Shown here in pieces: positions 1 through 8,142 of a DNA stretch of 16,859 bases. Numbering within the stretch: the first letter of the stretch is position 1; each line of letters starts with the position of its first letter. The DNA lies in the NCBI GenBank assembly GCA_038145405.1, contig JAYQPQ010000041.1, forward strand, positions 1 to 16,859, read 5' to 3'. Source of the DNA: JAYQPQ01 sp038145405 (GTDB taxonomy: Bacteria; Pseudomonadota; Gammaproteobacteria; Pseudomonadales; GM7GCV1). The notes below the pieces were generated by a model. It made no database searches. It saw only the letters and a list, made by a program, of their open reading frames with translations, and had not been told where the DNA came from. Made by a program: the position numbers and the translations under genes.

Positions 1-1190
1 TTTGGGCGGCCGCCTATAAAAAGCTGGGGCGCCTGGTGGAGCAGTTCGACCTGACTGCAGCCCAGCACATCAAGCATATCGAGCGGACCACCAATCACGA
101 CGTTAAAGCGGTGGAATATTTCATTCGCGAATACATCAGCCAGGACAAAGAGCTGCAGGCGGCCAGTGAGTTCATTCACTTTGCCTGTACGTCGGAAGAC
201 ATTAACAATCTATCCCACGCCCTCATGCTGGCACGCGGCCGCCAACTGCTGCTGGGCCTTCTGGCGCAGCTGGATCAGCGCCTGGCGAAAATGGCGCGGG
301 ATTGGGCCGATATCCCCATGTTGTCGCGCACCCATGGCCAGGCGGCGACGCCCACGACGGTCGGCAAAGAATTCGCCAATGTTCTTTATCGATTGCGACG
401 CCAGGCGATGCAATTCCAAACGGTCCAAATTCTGGGCAAGATCAACGGTGCCGTGGGCAATTTCAACGCACACCTCGCAGCCTATCCCGAGGTCGACTGG
501 CCCGCGTTATCACAACGCTTTGTCACCTCGCTAAATCTGACCTGGAACCCCTACACCACCCAGATTGAGCCGCACGATGCCATGGCTGAACTCTTTCATG
601 CCCTGCTTCGTATCAACACTGTGCTGATTGATTTCGACCGCGATATCTGGGGCTATATCTCCCTCGGTTATTTCCACCAGCGAGTCGTAGCCGGAGAAAT
701 TGGTTCATCCACCATGCCGCATAAGGTTAATCCCATCGATTTTGAGAATTCGGAAGGAAATCTGGGGCTGGCTAACGCTCTGCTGGCTCATCTTGCCGAG
801 AAACTGCCGATTTCGCGCTGGCAGCGGGATCTCACCGATTCCACGGTGATTCGCAATATGGGCTCAGTCTTCGCCTACTCGATGATCGGCTGGAGCGCCT
901 TATTGCGCGGCCTCGACAAGCTCGAGCTCGACGCCGCTCGGCTGGCTGCCGATCTGGATGCCAACTGGGAAGTGCTGGCCGAGCCCATTCAAACTATCAT
1001 GCGCCGCTACCAGATCGAGGGGGCTTACGAAAAACTCAAGGAATTGACGCGAGGAAAAAAAATCTCGGCTCGGGCATTGGCCGCGTTTGTCGACTCACTG
1101 GATATTCCGGAAGAGGCAAAAGGCCGTCTTCGCGCGCTGACACCGGCCAACTATTTGGGCAACGCGGCCGATCAGGCACGCTCTATCTAG
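1..1190 (+). CDS. purB: Adenylosuccinate lyase, 5'-truncated by the window
   Basis: Cytosolic enzyme of purine synthesis that releases fumarate from SAICAR and from adenylosuccinate. The reading frame is open from base 3, so the GTG at 36 is internal and the true start lies outside the window. About 396 codons of a roughly 455-residue protein are present. Residues such as IERTTNHDVKAVEYF, HFACTSEDINNLSHA, SRTHGQAATPT and the family signature GSSTMPHKVNP followed by DFEN match the long E. coli PurB subtype closely. The C-terminus (LTPANYLG) is that of a complete protein. It stops with TAG at 1188-1190, overlapping the ggt stop on the other strand, so there is no room for a separate terminator. 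The identification is secure. Confidence 0.97.
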   Translation, partial: WAAAYKKLGRLVEQFDLTAAQHIKHIERTTNHDVKAVEYFIREYISQDKELQAASEFIHFACTSEDINNLSHALMLARGRQLLLGLLAQLDQRLAKMARDWADIPMLSRTHGQAATPTTVGKEFANVLYRLRRQAMQFQTVQILGKINGAVGNFNAHLAAYPEVDWPALSQRFVTSLNLTWNPYTTQIEPHDAMAELFHALLRINTVLIDFDRDIWGYISLGYFHQRVVAGEIGSSTMPHKVNPIDFENSEGNLGLANALLAHLAEKLPISRWQRDLTDSTVIRNMGSVFAYSMIGWSALLRGLDKLELDAARLAADLDANWEVLAEPIQTIMRRYQIEGAYEKLKELTRGKKISARALAAFVDSLDIPEEAKGRLRALTPANYLGNAADQARSI

Positions 1191-2962
1191 TTGCCCCCTA
1201 CCGAGGGTTGCGCGGGAGGCAGGGATTCGGCACCCGAGTCGGGCCAGCGCGGATCCATCGCCCCATACAGCCAATCGCCGTCAGCCATGATGGATTCGGC
1301 CTTGCCCCAAACCGAGGGGCCAGCCTCCGGATGCTGACCCATTTCCAACAATCGCTGTCGGGTGTCTGCACTGATACCCGGCTCCCAACGAAAGCTGTCC
1401 GGCAACCACTGGTGGTGGATGCGCGGTGCCGCCACGGCTTCAGCCACATTCATGTCGAAGTCGATCAAATTCAGCAGCACCTGTAGAACGATAGTGATAA
1501 TGGCACTGCCACCGGGACTGCCGGTGGCCAACACCGGCTGACCATCGCGAAACACCAGGGTAGGCGCCATGCTGGACAGAGGGCGCTTGTAAGCTTCGAC
1601 CTGGTTCGCCGTGCCACCAATCAATCCAAAGGCGTTCAGCCGGCCGGGCGCAGCGGCGAAATCATCCATCTCGTTGTTCAGCAGAAATCCGGCACCTTCT
1701 ACGGCGATACCTGAACCGAAGGAAAAATTTAGGGTATAGGTATTACTCACCACATTCCCCTCCCCATCCCACACACTGAAATGGGTGGTTTCCATGCTCT
1801 CGTTCATCAAATTGAGGCCGGGCGCGATGGCCGCCGAAGGCGTCGCGCGGTTCAGGTCGATCTGCGCGGCAATGCGCTCGGCATAATCGGCATCCAGCAG
1901 CTCCTGCACTGGCACCGGTGAAAAATCTGGATCGCCGAGGTAACGACTTCGATCGGCGTAAGCAAACTTCATCGTCTCCATCAACAGGTGTAGGTAGCGC
2001 GCGGAGTTATGCTCCATGGGTGCCAGGTCAAAGTGCGACAGCACATTGAGCATTTGCAGCAGGTGCACGCCTCCGGATGACGGCGGCGGCATGGACGCCA
2101 ATTGGTAGCCGCCATAACTCCCCCAGACCGGCTCCCGCTCGATCACCTCATAGCGATCCAGGTCCTCTTGGGTCAGCGTGGCGCCCTGTCTGCGCCACTC
2201 TGCTTTCAGGAGTTCGGCCACCGAGCCCCGATAAAATCCGTCGCGGCCCCGCTCGGCGATAGACGCAAGCACCCCCGCCAGATCGGCTTGAATCCAGATA
2301 TCCCCGGGAGCATAGAGAGATCCATCGGGCTTGAAAAAATAGTCTGCTGCAGCAGGATTGCGACGCAGCCGATTGCCAGCCCGCTCAAGTGCGTAGGCCA
2401 GCGCGCCGCTGACCTCAATACCATCGCGCGCCAACGCAATCGCGGGCTGCAATACTTCGGCCAACTCCAACTTGCCAAACTGTTGTTGAGCCTGCACCAG
2501 ACCGGCGACGGTACCCGGGATTCCGGAAGCATAAATACCGTTGCGTGATAGGTTGGGATCGACCTCACCCCTGTCGTCGAGAAAAAGATCGGGATGCGCA
2601 TAGCCCGGTGCCATTTCCCGGTAATCCAGAGCAACCACGCTCTGCTCCTCGGCGAGGTAAATCAGCATGAATCCACCTCCGCCCAGATTTCCGGCCTGGG
2701 GAAAGGTTACCGCCAGGGCAAATCCCGTGGCGACGGCTGCATCCACCGCATTGCCGCCCCGCGCAAGCATTGCAGCCCCCACTTCGGCAGCAACGCGCTC
2801 CTGCGTTACCACCATGCCCTGTCTCAGCGGCGCAACCAGCGGATGGTTACGCGCGGAATAATCAATAATGGGTTGTGCAGAAACGAATCCGACAAAACAG
2901 CTGAAAAGCACAAGGGCTTTGAGAAATATCCGCTGGTACAAAGGCTGGCCCCGATAGGTCAA
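1187..2962 (-). CDS. ggt: Gamma-glutamyltranspeptidase precursor, secreted
   Basis: Periplasmic Ntn-hydrolase that cleaves or transfers the gamma-glutamyl group of glutathione. The 591 residues begin with a signal peptide: a basic start, a hydrophobic stretch at about residues 13-27, and likely cleavage after VSA near residue 29. The autoprocessing site is E391-T392 in ETTHFSVWD; Thr392 would become the N-terminal nucleophile of the small subunit, as in E. coli. NNEMDDF (429-435), PLSSMAPT (461-468) and GSPGGSAIIT (481-490) are the substrate-binding blocks, and HHQWLPD and DPR mark the C-terminal region. The likely start is TTG at 2960-2962, because no ATG or GTG exists in frame before an upstream stop; a second TTG at residue 8 is an alternative. 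The start overlaps the stop of the luxR remnant by four bases. E. coli has Gln rather than Glu before the nucleophile. Confidence 0.95.
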   Translation of the reverse strand: MTYRGQPLYQRIFLKALVLFSCFVGFVSAQPIIDYSARNHPLVAPLRQGMVVTQERVAAEVGAAMLARGGNAVDAAVATGFALAVTFPQAGNLGGGGFMLIYLAEEQSVVALDYREMAPGYAHPDLFLDDRGEVDPNLSRNGIYASGIPGTVAGLVQAQQQFGKLELAEVLQPAIALARDGIEVSGALAYALERAGNRLRRNPAAADYFFKPDGSLYAPGDIWIQADLAGVLASIAERGRDGFYRGSVAELLKAEWRRQGATLTQEDLDRYEVIEREPVWGSYGGYQLASMPPPSSGGVHLLQMLNVLSHFDLAPMEHNSARYLHLLMETMKFAYADRSRYLGDPDFSPVPVQELLDADYAERIAAQIDLNRATPSAAIAPGLNLMNESMETTHFSVWDGEGNVVSNTYTLNFSFGSGIAVEGAGFLLNNEMDDFAAAPGRLNAFGLIGGTANQVEAYKRPLSSMAPTLVFRDGQPVLATGSPGGSAIITIVLQVLLNLIDFDMNVAEAVAAPRIHHQWLPDSFRWEPGISADTRQRLLEMGQHPEAGPSVWGKAESIMADGDWLYGAMDPRWPDSGAESLPPAQPSVGGN

Positions 2963-3698
2963 TCGAGACTTACGATACCCAAATTCATGGCCTTGGCAAT
3001 GGCATGTGACTTATTGGTCACATATTGCGCATATGGAATTTCACCGTGCACTCAGAGATATTGAGAATGACCGAAACTTCCCAATTCGACTTGCCAATCT
3101 TGGCCCACCTGAGCACTTCCATTTCCCGCTCCGACAGGCGGGGCACGCGAATAATGCCTGAGCGAACGAGAATCTCATTGAGGTGCGGTAGCAGCTTCTG
3201 CAGCAATTGCTCCTGGTTTTTAGTGAGCGGACGCGTGCCGGTAGTGACCGAGGTTACCGCGGTGGTCTGGGTGATAACATGCGCGCGCTTATCGACCACG
3301 TACCCGTACTTAACGCCATATTCGAGCGCCAGCTGGCGAAATTCGTCCACTTCCGGACTGTGCAGATCATTGTCCCTTAGCCAGTCGACGGCTAATTTCC
3401 AGGAATTGGACGTTCCAGCGCTAGCGCCGCGACGATCAGCGGATCCGAGCCACTAAGCCCTCGGTCCCGGTAGATCTCGTTCCAGGCTTCGCTAATGCCG
3501 TAGGTAATGAGATCGGTTTTCATCAGGTCGTTGTCAGCATCGCTAATAGCTACGCCGAAGAAGGCGCCCTCCAACCCGGCAAAGACAGCGATCCGACGCC
3601 ACTGGGATTCCAGTGCGTCCCTAGAGTCCACTTTGAGGGCCTCCTCACTCAGGTCGAGTAGCTGGACGAGTTCCGAGCGGCTAACGGCTATAGGTCAT
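2959..3698 (-). pseudogene. LuxR-family acyl-homoserine-lactone-type regulator, multiply frameshifted
   Basis: Two open fragments (3392-3631 and 3018-3350) plus an unassigned tail join into one LuxR-type regulator of about 249 residues once three lesions are corrected. Reading from ATG 3696-3698: a 7-base imperfect tandem duplication at 3676-3689 breaks the frame after MTYSR. A missing T near 3403-3406 breaks it before SWKLAVDWL. A net loss of about 16 bases at 3019-3024 removes the residues expected between FHMRN and TNKSHAIAKAMNLG. The corrected ligand domain carries W-x3-Y-x8-DP-x13-W, the exact spacing of TraR W57/Y61/D70/P71/W85. The C-terminal domain has LSEREMEVLRWAKIGKSNWE and the GerE-type helix-turn-helix ISECTVKFH. 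Without correction the protein would lack the end of the HTH. No luxI lies in the window. Function is probably lost; sequencing error is a less likely alternative for three separate events. Confidence 0.88.
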
Positions 3699-3801
3699 TT
3701 TTTTTAGTTTCTTGATCCCTGGTTGGCCAATTCTGACTTGGTTGGTGTCGCGACCAGCGAGCCAACACACTAACTATATTCGTTGCTTGGAGAAACTATA
3801 C

Positions 3802-3825
3802 AAAAATAATCAGGGCACTGTGCCC
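3802..3825 (-). terminator. Possible weak intrinsic terminator downstream of recA
   Basis: On the minus strand a short hairpin GGGCA-CAG-TGCCC (3813-3825) is followed six bases later by five Ts (3802-3806). It lies about 170 bases after the recA stop and before the luxR remnant. The stem is short and the T run is displaced, so it could equally be an operator half of the adjacent lux-box-like region. Confidence 0.3.
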
Positions 3826-3827
3826 CT

Positions 3828-3847
3828 ACCTGTCCCTTTGGACAGGT
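3828..3847. promoter_or_regulatory. lux-box-like 20-bp palindrome
   Basis: The site reads ACCTGT-CCCTTTGG-ACAGGT. The arms are eight bases with perfect complementarity around a four-base centre, and the total length is 20 bp. The outer six bases on each side are identical to those of the Vibrio fischeri lux box (ACCTGT...ACAGGT), the operator bound by LuxR-type dimers; the inner bases differ. It lies 130 bp upstream of the ATG of the luxR remnant. On the plus strand a TTAAAT hexamer sits about 21 bases past the box, a spacing compatible with a LuxR-activated promoter, but no plus-strand gene follows. An RNA hairpin with a tetraloop is the main alternative reading. Confidence 0.6.
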
Positions 3848-3996
3848 GACCGGTTAGGGGAAAGTGGATTAAATAGGTTCTGTCGACCTGGATGTCGCTG
3901 GAGATTAAAACGGATTTTGCTGAACAGGGACGTCCATCTGCCCGCACTTCCTAGAGGATTTGGGGAGCGGGCACTTTAAAATCCCCTGCCTATTAA

Positions 3997-5037
<1,041 letters not shown>

Positions 5038-5055
5038 GATGATCTTCTCCGAGAG

Positions 5056-5075
5056 TACTGTTTATATATACAGTA
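5056..5075 (-). promoter_or_regulatory. LexA (SOS) box of recA
   Basis: TACTGTTTATATATACAGTA contains CTG-N10-CAG with an AT-rich centre and is nearly identical to the E. coli consensus. It lies just upstream of the recA Shine-Dalgarno sequence. A TTGTCA hexamer next to it on the upstream side could be the -35 element. It predicts SOS induction of recA after DNA damage. Confidence 0.9.
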
Positions 5076-5094
5076 TATTGACAAGGAATTGCTG

Positions 5095-5595
5095 TCAGGA
5101 CAAGTCCTGCAGAAAAAATTTTATCGCATCGTGGATAGCCGCCCTACGGATGGCTTCGCGATCACCAGACAGATTCAGGCGTTTGGTTCGGGTACCGCGC
5201 TGCGGATCGCTGGTGGCCAGCCATACCAGACCCACGGGTTTGGTCGCCGTTGCGCCCGCGGGGCCGGCGATACCGGTGACGGCAAGGGTGGCGTCGACGC
5301 CACTCACTTTTACCAACCCCTCGGCCATGGCCCGGGCTACCTGCTCTGAAACGGCTCCCTCATCTTGGATCAGCTGCGCATCAACCTCCAGCCAGTCCTG
5401 CTTGAATCGATTGCTGTAGGTTACCATGCCGCCGGCAAACCAGCGCGAACTCCCCGCGACAGCCGTCAGCCGGTAGGCCAGACCACCGCCGGTGCAGGAT
5501 TCTGCCGTTCCCAGTTGCCAACCCCGTGCGAGCAAAGCGTCAGCCAGCAAAGCTGCCAGCTCAGCAGAACTCGCGGTGCGCTCGGCTACTCCCAC
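5095..5595 (-). CDS. pncC: Nicotinamide-nucleotide amidohydrolase PncC (CinA C-terminal domain, stand-alone)
   Basis: Deamidates nicotinamide mononucleotide to nicotinate mononucleotide in NAD recycling; the family is also annotated CinA-like. The protein has 166 residues, the size of the single-domain E. coli enzyme without the N-terminal MoCF-like domain. Motifs: TAESCTGG with the predicted nucleophile Ser33; GSSRWFAGGMVTYSN with Tyr60 at the same 27-residue distance from the serine as in E. coli; and TGIAGPAGATATKPVG. The GTG start at 5593-5595 lies inside the 21-bp duplicated copy of the guaA 3' end and has no clear Shine-Dalgarno, so the start is uncertain; the first ten residues or so may not be ancestral. 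A 57-base gap separates it from recA. Confidence 0.93.
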   Translation of the reverse strand: MGVAERTASSAELAALLADALLARGWQLGTAESCTGGGLAYRLTAVAGSSRWFAGGMVTYSNRFKQDWLEVDAQLIQDEGAVSEQVARAMAEGLVKVSGVDATLAVTGIAGPAGATATKPVGLVWLATSDPQRGTRTKRLNLSGDREAIRRAAIHDAIKFFLQDLS

Positions 5596-5606
5596 TCAAT
5601 AGTTAC
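5586..5606 (-). repeat. Direct-repeat copy of the guaA 3' end (distal attachment-site candidate)
   Basis: On the minus strand this copy encodes Thr-Ile-Glu-Trp-Glu-stop out of context. It matches the real guaA end at 6529-6549 in 19 of 21 positions, including 15 consecutive identical bases (CTACTCCCACTCAAT on the plus strand). The two differences are transitions. It sits exactly at the boundary between the AT-rich oxygenase cassette and pncC, as expected for the far end of an island integrated into guaA. Confidence 0.75.
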
Positions 5607-5607
5607 T

Positions 5608-5648
5608 CGACAGAATTTGTCGGCAAAATCAATAGCTAGCGAGCTATT
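5608..5648. repeat. Two inverted repeats beside the distal guaA-end copy
   Basis: The first is CGACA-GAATT-TGTCG (5608-5622), abutting the direct repeat. The second is AATAGCT-AGCG-AGCTATT (5631-5648), a 7-bp stem overlapping the TAG stop of the oxygenase gene. On the minus strand the second hairpin is followed by GATTTTG, a poor terminator tail. They could be recombinase or excisionase sites of the former island, or a weak terminator for the oxygenase gene. Confidence 0.45.
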
Positions 5649-6477
5649 TATCTTTGTTGATTAGATTCTTACCTCGTCCTATTTTTAGTGTTCGAGAAAC
5701 GAAATTTCTTAATCCGTTATCTAACACACCTAAATACCTTCTAAATGGCTGCTCTGGACGTCCAAGAAATGAAGTCACATGGAAATATTCATCACCATCT
5801 GGAGAAAACTCTGAGAAATAATAATTTGACACACAGCAGCGTGGACGCTCTGCGTTCACTTTGCTTACAGAGTGCCATGATGTCTTGTTAGTTTCCATAA
5901 CAACCAATCTGTTTTGATGAGAGATAATAGTCTTTGGTATCGTTCTTTCTTCATTCCAAAGTTCAAAGTTCCCACCATTATCAAACGACCAATCTGGGCT
6001 TACATAATATAGCAAGTTAAGTCGACGATACTTGCTTCTATCACCATCATGACTGTTGTCAATATGAGGGTTTAGATAATCATTTGGAAACATCATGGAT
6101 AAGCCACCAGCGTAAAGCTTTGGATCTGGCTCAATACTTTTCATTGAACAAAGTTCGGAAACTTTATTCACTACTCTAGCATCTTGGATTGCGTAAGTGA
6201 TATCCGAGAGGATCGCGTTAAAGTCTGACAAATTCGCACTTGTGCGTTTTTTCTCACGAAAACTTTCTCTATCAAAGAAACCCTCTCCATTTCTTGGAAA
6301 CGCAGCATAAATTTCTTCAACATCAGATTGAGGCAACAACTCATCAAGGTAAAAGTGACGAGTTAATGTATCTTCAGGATTCTTCCATTGTGCAATAATT
6401 TGTTCACTGGCAGCGTCTAAACGCTGAAGAATCTTATTAACGAAGTATTCTTGCTTGCTTTCAGTTTCTACATTCAT
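5644..6477 (-). CDS. Fe(II)/2-oxoglutarate-dependent oxygenase family protein
   Basis: A 277-residue protein with a double-stranded beta-helix oxygenase core at roughly residues 120-222. The iron triad is H138-x-D140 (NPHIDNS) and H202 (SWHSVS); R213, eleven residues after the distal histidine, is placed to bind 2-oxoglutarate. RRLNLLYYVSPDW and NGGNFELW are typical strands of the prolyl-4-hydroxylase-like branch. The substrate is unknown; relatives modify proteins, small molecules or surface glycans. The basic C-terminus (RTLKIGRGKNLINKDK) shows no clear domain. The ATG is well supported by an AGGGAGG ribosome site eight bases upstream. The 51-base gap after guaA suggests cotranscription with it. 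AT-rich codon use unlike its neighbours and the flanking repeats point to horizontal gain. Confidence 0.85.
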   Translation of the reverse strand: MNVETESKQEYFVNKILQRLDAASEQIIAQWKNPEDTLTRHFYLDELLPQSDVEEIYAAFPRNGEGFFDRESFREKKRTSANLSDFNAILSDITYAIQDARVVNKVSELCSMKSIEPDPKLYAGGLSMMFPNDYLNPHIDNSHDGDRSKYRRLNLLYYVSPDWSFDNGGNFELWNEERTIPKTIISHQNRLVVMETNKTSWHSVSKVNAERPRCCVSNYYFSEFSPDGDEYFHVTSFLGRPEQPFRRYLGVLDNGLRNFVSRTLKIGRGKNLINKDK

Positions 6478-6528
6478 TTGGTTTTCCTCCCTTCAGCTAA
6501 CGAACCTTAATGACCTACACAATAAAAA

Positions 6529-6549
6529 CTACTCCCACTCAATGGTTGC
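6529..6549 (-). repeat. Direct-repeat copy at the guaA 3' end (proximal attachment-site candidate)
   Basis: This is the last part of guaA itself, encoding Ala-Thr-Ile-Glu-Trp-Glu-stop. It is matched by the out-of-context copy at 5586-5606 with 19 of 21 identities. Together they bracket the AT-rich cassette. Confidence 0.75.
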
Positions 6550-8106
6550 CGGCGGTTTGCCGGAAATGTCGTAGGTCACGCGCGAGATGCCTTTGATCTC
6601 GTTAATGATGCGGTTGGATACCCTCTCCAGCAGGTCGTAGGGCAAATGCGCCCAGCGCGCTGTCATAAAATCCAGAGTCTGCACTGCGCGCACGGAAACT
6701 ACGTACTCGTAGCGGCGGCCGTCGCCTACGACCCCAACCGACTTCACCGGCAGAAATACCACAAAGGCCTGACTGACCTCATGGTAGAGCCCCGCCCGAC
6801 GTAATTCCGTAATAAAAATGTCGTCCGCTTCGCGTAACAGATCGGCATATTCCTTGCGCACCTCGCCCAGAATGCGCACGCCCAGCCCCGGCCCCGGGAA
6901 GGGATGACGGTAGACCATGTCGTGCGGCAATCCCAGCTCCACCCCAATTTTGCGTACCTCGTCCTTGAACAGCTCACGCAGCGGCTCGACCAACTTGAGC
7001 TTCATCTGCTCCGGCAGCCCTCCCACATTGTGGTGCGACTTGATCACATGGGCTTTGCCAGTGGCGGCACCTGCCGATTCGATGACATCGGGATAAATGG
7101 TTCCCTGCGCCAGCCATTTCACACTGTCCAGCTTCTGCGCCTCGCGATCAAAAACTTCGATAAAGGTGCGGCCGATAATCTTGCGCTTCTGCTCGGGGTT
7201 GCTGACACCCTGCAACTTGCTGAGGAATTCGTCCTCGGCTTTGACATGAACGATATTCAGCCCCATGTGGCGACCAAACATTTCCATGACCTGCTCTGCT
7301 TCGTTTTTGCGCAGCAGACCGTTGTCGACAAAAACACAAACCAGTTGATCGCCAATGGCCTTGGCTAGCAAGGCTGCGGTCACCGAAGAGTCCACGCCGC
7401 CGCTCAGCCCCAGCAGTACCTGGTCGCTGCCCACTTGCTGGCGAATCGATTCAATGGCAGCGTCGACAATCTTGCCGGGCGTCCACTGGGTGGCACACTG
7501 ACAGATGTCTATAACAAAGTGCTGCAACATGCGCAGCCCCTGCAAGGTATGGGTTACTTCCGGATGGAACTGAATGCCGTAAAGACGACGCTTTTCGTCG
7601 CTCATGCCGGCGATGGGGCAGGATTCAGTCGAGGCAAGCAGGGCAAAGCCATCCGGCATTTTCACCACGCGATCGCCGTGACTCATCCAGACGTCGAGAA
7701 ATTCGCGATCGCCCTCACCTTGATCACAAATATCGCGAAATAGGGCATTGGGCTGCTCGACCTGAATGCGGGCGTAGCCAAACTCGGAATGGCTGGACGA
7801 CTCCACCTGGCCACCCAATTGGGCGGCCATGGTCTGCATGCCATAGCAAATGCCCAGCACCGGTAGGCCCGCTGCAAAGAGCTGATCCGGTGCTCGGGGC
7901 GAGCCCTCGGCGACGACCGCCGACTCCGGACCGCCGGACAGGATGACGCCGCGGTAGGCGCTAAAATCGGTATCCGAAGGCAGGGAATCCCAGGCACGGA
8001 TTTCGGAAAATACACCGATTTCGCGAACGCGTCGGGCTATCAGTTGGGTGTACTGCGAACCAAAATCGAGAATCAGGATGGCATGGGAGTGGATATCGGG
8101 CGTCAT
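6529..8106 (-). CDS. guaA: GMP synthase (glutamine-hydrolysing)
   Basis: Cytosolic enzyme that aminates XMP to GMP using glutamine and ATP. It has 525 residues, the usual length. The N-terminal class I glutamine amidotransferase domain has the nucleophile Cys87 in GICYGMQ, with His181 and Glu183 in GIQFHPEVTHT. The PP-loop ATP pyrophosphatase motif SGGVDSS is at about 235-241. The C-terminal dimerisation and XMP-binding domain contains HPFPGPGLGVRILGE and ends ISGKPPATIEWE. The start ATG at 8104-8106 has AGGA about eight bases upstream. It follows guaB by 36 bases on the same strand, so the two form the guaBA operon. Its last 21 bases are duplicated at the far side of the oxygenase cassette. 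Confidence 0.99.
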   Translation of the reverse strand: MTPDIHSHAILILDFGSQYTQLIARRVREIGVFSEIRAWDSLPSDTDFSAYRGVILSGGPESAVVAEGSPRAPDQLFAAGLPVLGICYGMQTMAAQLGGQVESSSHSEFGYARIQVEQPNALFRDICDQGEGDREFLDVWMSHGDRVVKMPDGFALLASTESCPIAGMSDEKRRLYGIQFHPEVTHTLQGLRMLQHFVIDICQCATQWTPGKIVDAAIESIRQQVGSDQVLLGLSGGVDSSVTAALLAKAIGDQLVCVFVDNGLLRKNEAEQVMEMFGRHMGLNIVHVKAEDEFLSKLQGVSNPEQKRKIIGRTFIEVFDREAQKLDSVKWLAQGTIYPDVIESAGAATGKAHVIKSHHNVGGLPEQMKLKLVEPLRELFKDEVRKIGVELGLPHDMVYRHPFPGPGLGVRILGEVRKEYADLLREADDIFITELRRAGLYHEVSQAFVVFLPVKSVGVVGDGRRYEYVVSVRAVQTLDFMTARWAHLPYDLLERVSNRIINEIKGISRVTYDISGKPPATIEWE

Positions 8107-8142
8107 GCCATTGTTCCTGTGTTAATCAGGCCAGATGTCGCT

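Larger units (their letters stand above)
3699..3996. other. Intergenic region between recA and the luxR remnant
   Basis: No coding sequence is recognisable on either strand; in particular I see no piece of a LuxI synthase and no recX, which often follows recA. Visible structure: an eight-base T tract (3698-3705) directly before the luxR ATG; a palindrome at 3813-3825; the 20-bp lux-box-like site at 3828-3847, itself bracketed by near-complementary arms (CCCCTACC at 3823-3830 and GGTTAGGGG at 3852-3860); and a 7-bp inverted repeat TGCCCGC/GCGGGCA (3939-3945 and 3967-3973) just beyond the recA stop, which lacks a following T run. Confidence 0.7.
5586..6549 (-). mobile_element. Putative minimal or remnant genomic island at the guaA 3' end
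   Basis: A segment of about 0.92 kb (5607-6528) lies between two 21-bp direct copies of the guaA 3' end. Its base composition is visibly more AT-rich than guaA, pncC and recA on either side. It holds one complete gene, a 2-oxoglutarate oxygenase homologue, and no integrase. The 3' end of guaA is an established integration site for islands with tyrosine recombinases, in which the gene end is duplicated so that guaA stays intact. The layout fits this, with the integrase either lost or supplied elsewhere. Acquisition by another recombination route that duplicated the gene end cannot be excluded. Confidence 0.6.

Noticed and set aside
36..38. GTG as the purB start
   Set aside because: The frame is open to the window edge and the upstream residues fit PurB; this GTG is an internal valine.
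3939..3973. 7-bp inverted repeat after recA as a terminator
   Set aside because: The loop is about 21 bases and no T run follows on the minus strand.
3848..3996. Remnant of a luxI synthase between the lux-box-like site and recA
   Set aside because: I found no recognisable LuxI motif in any frame of this short stretch.
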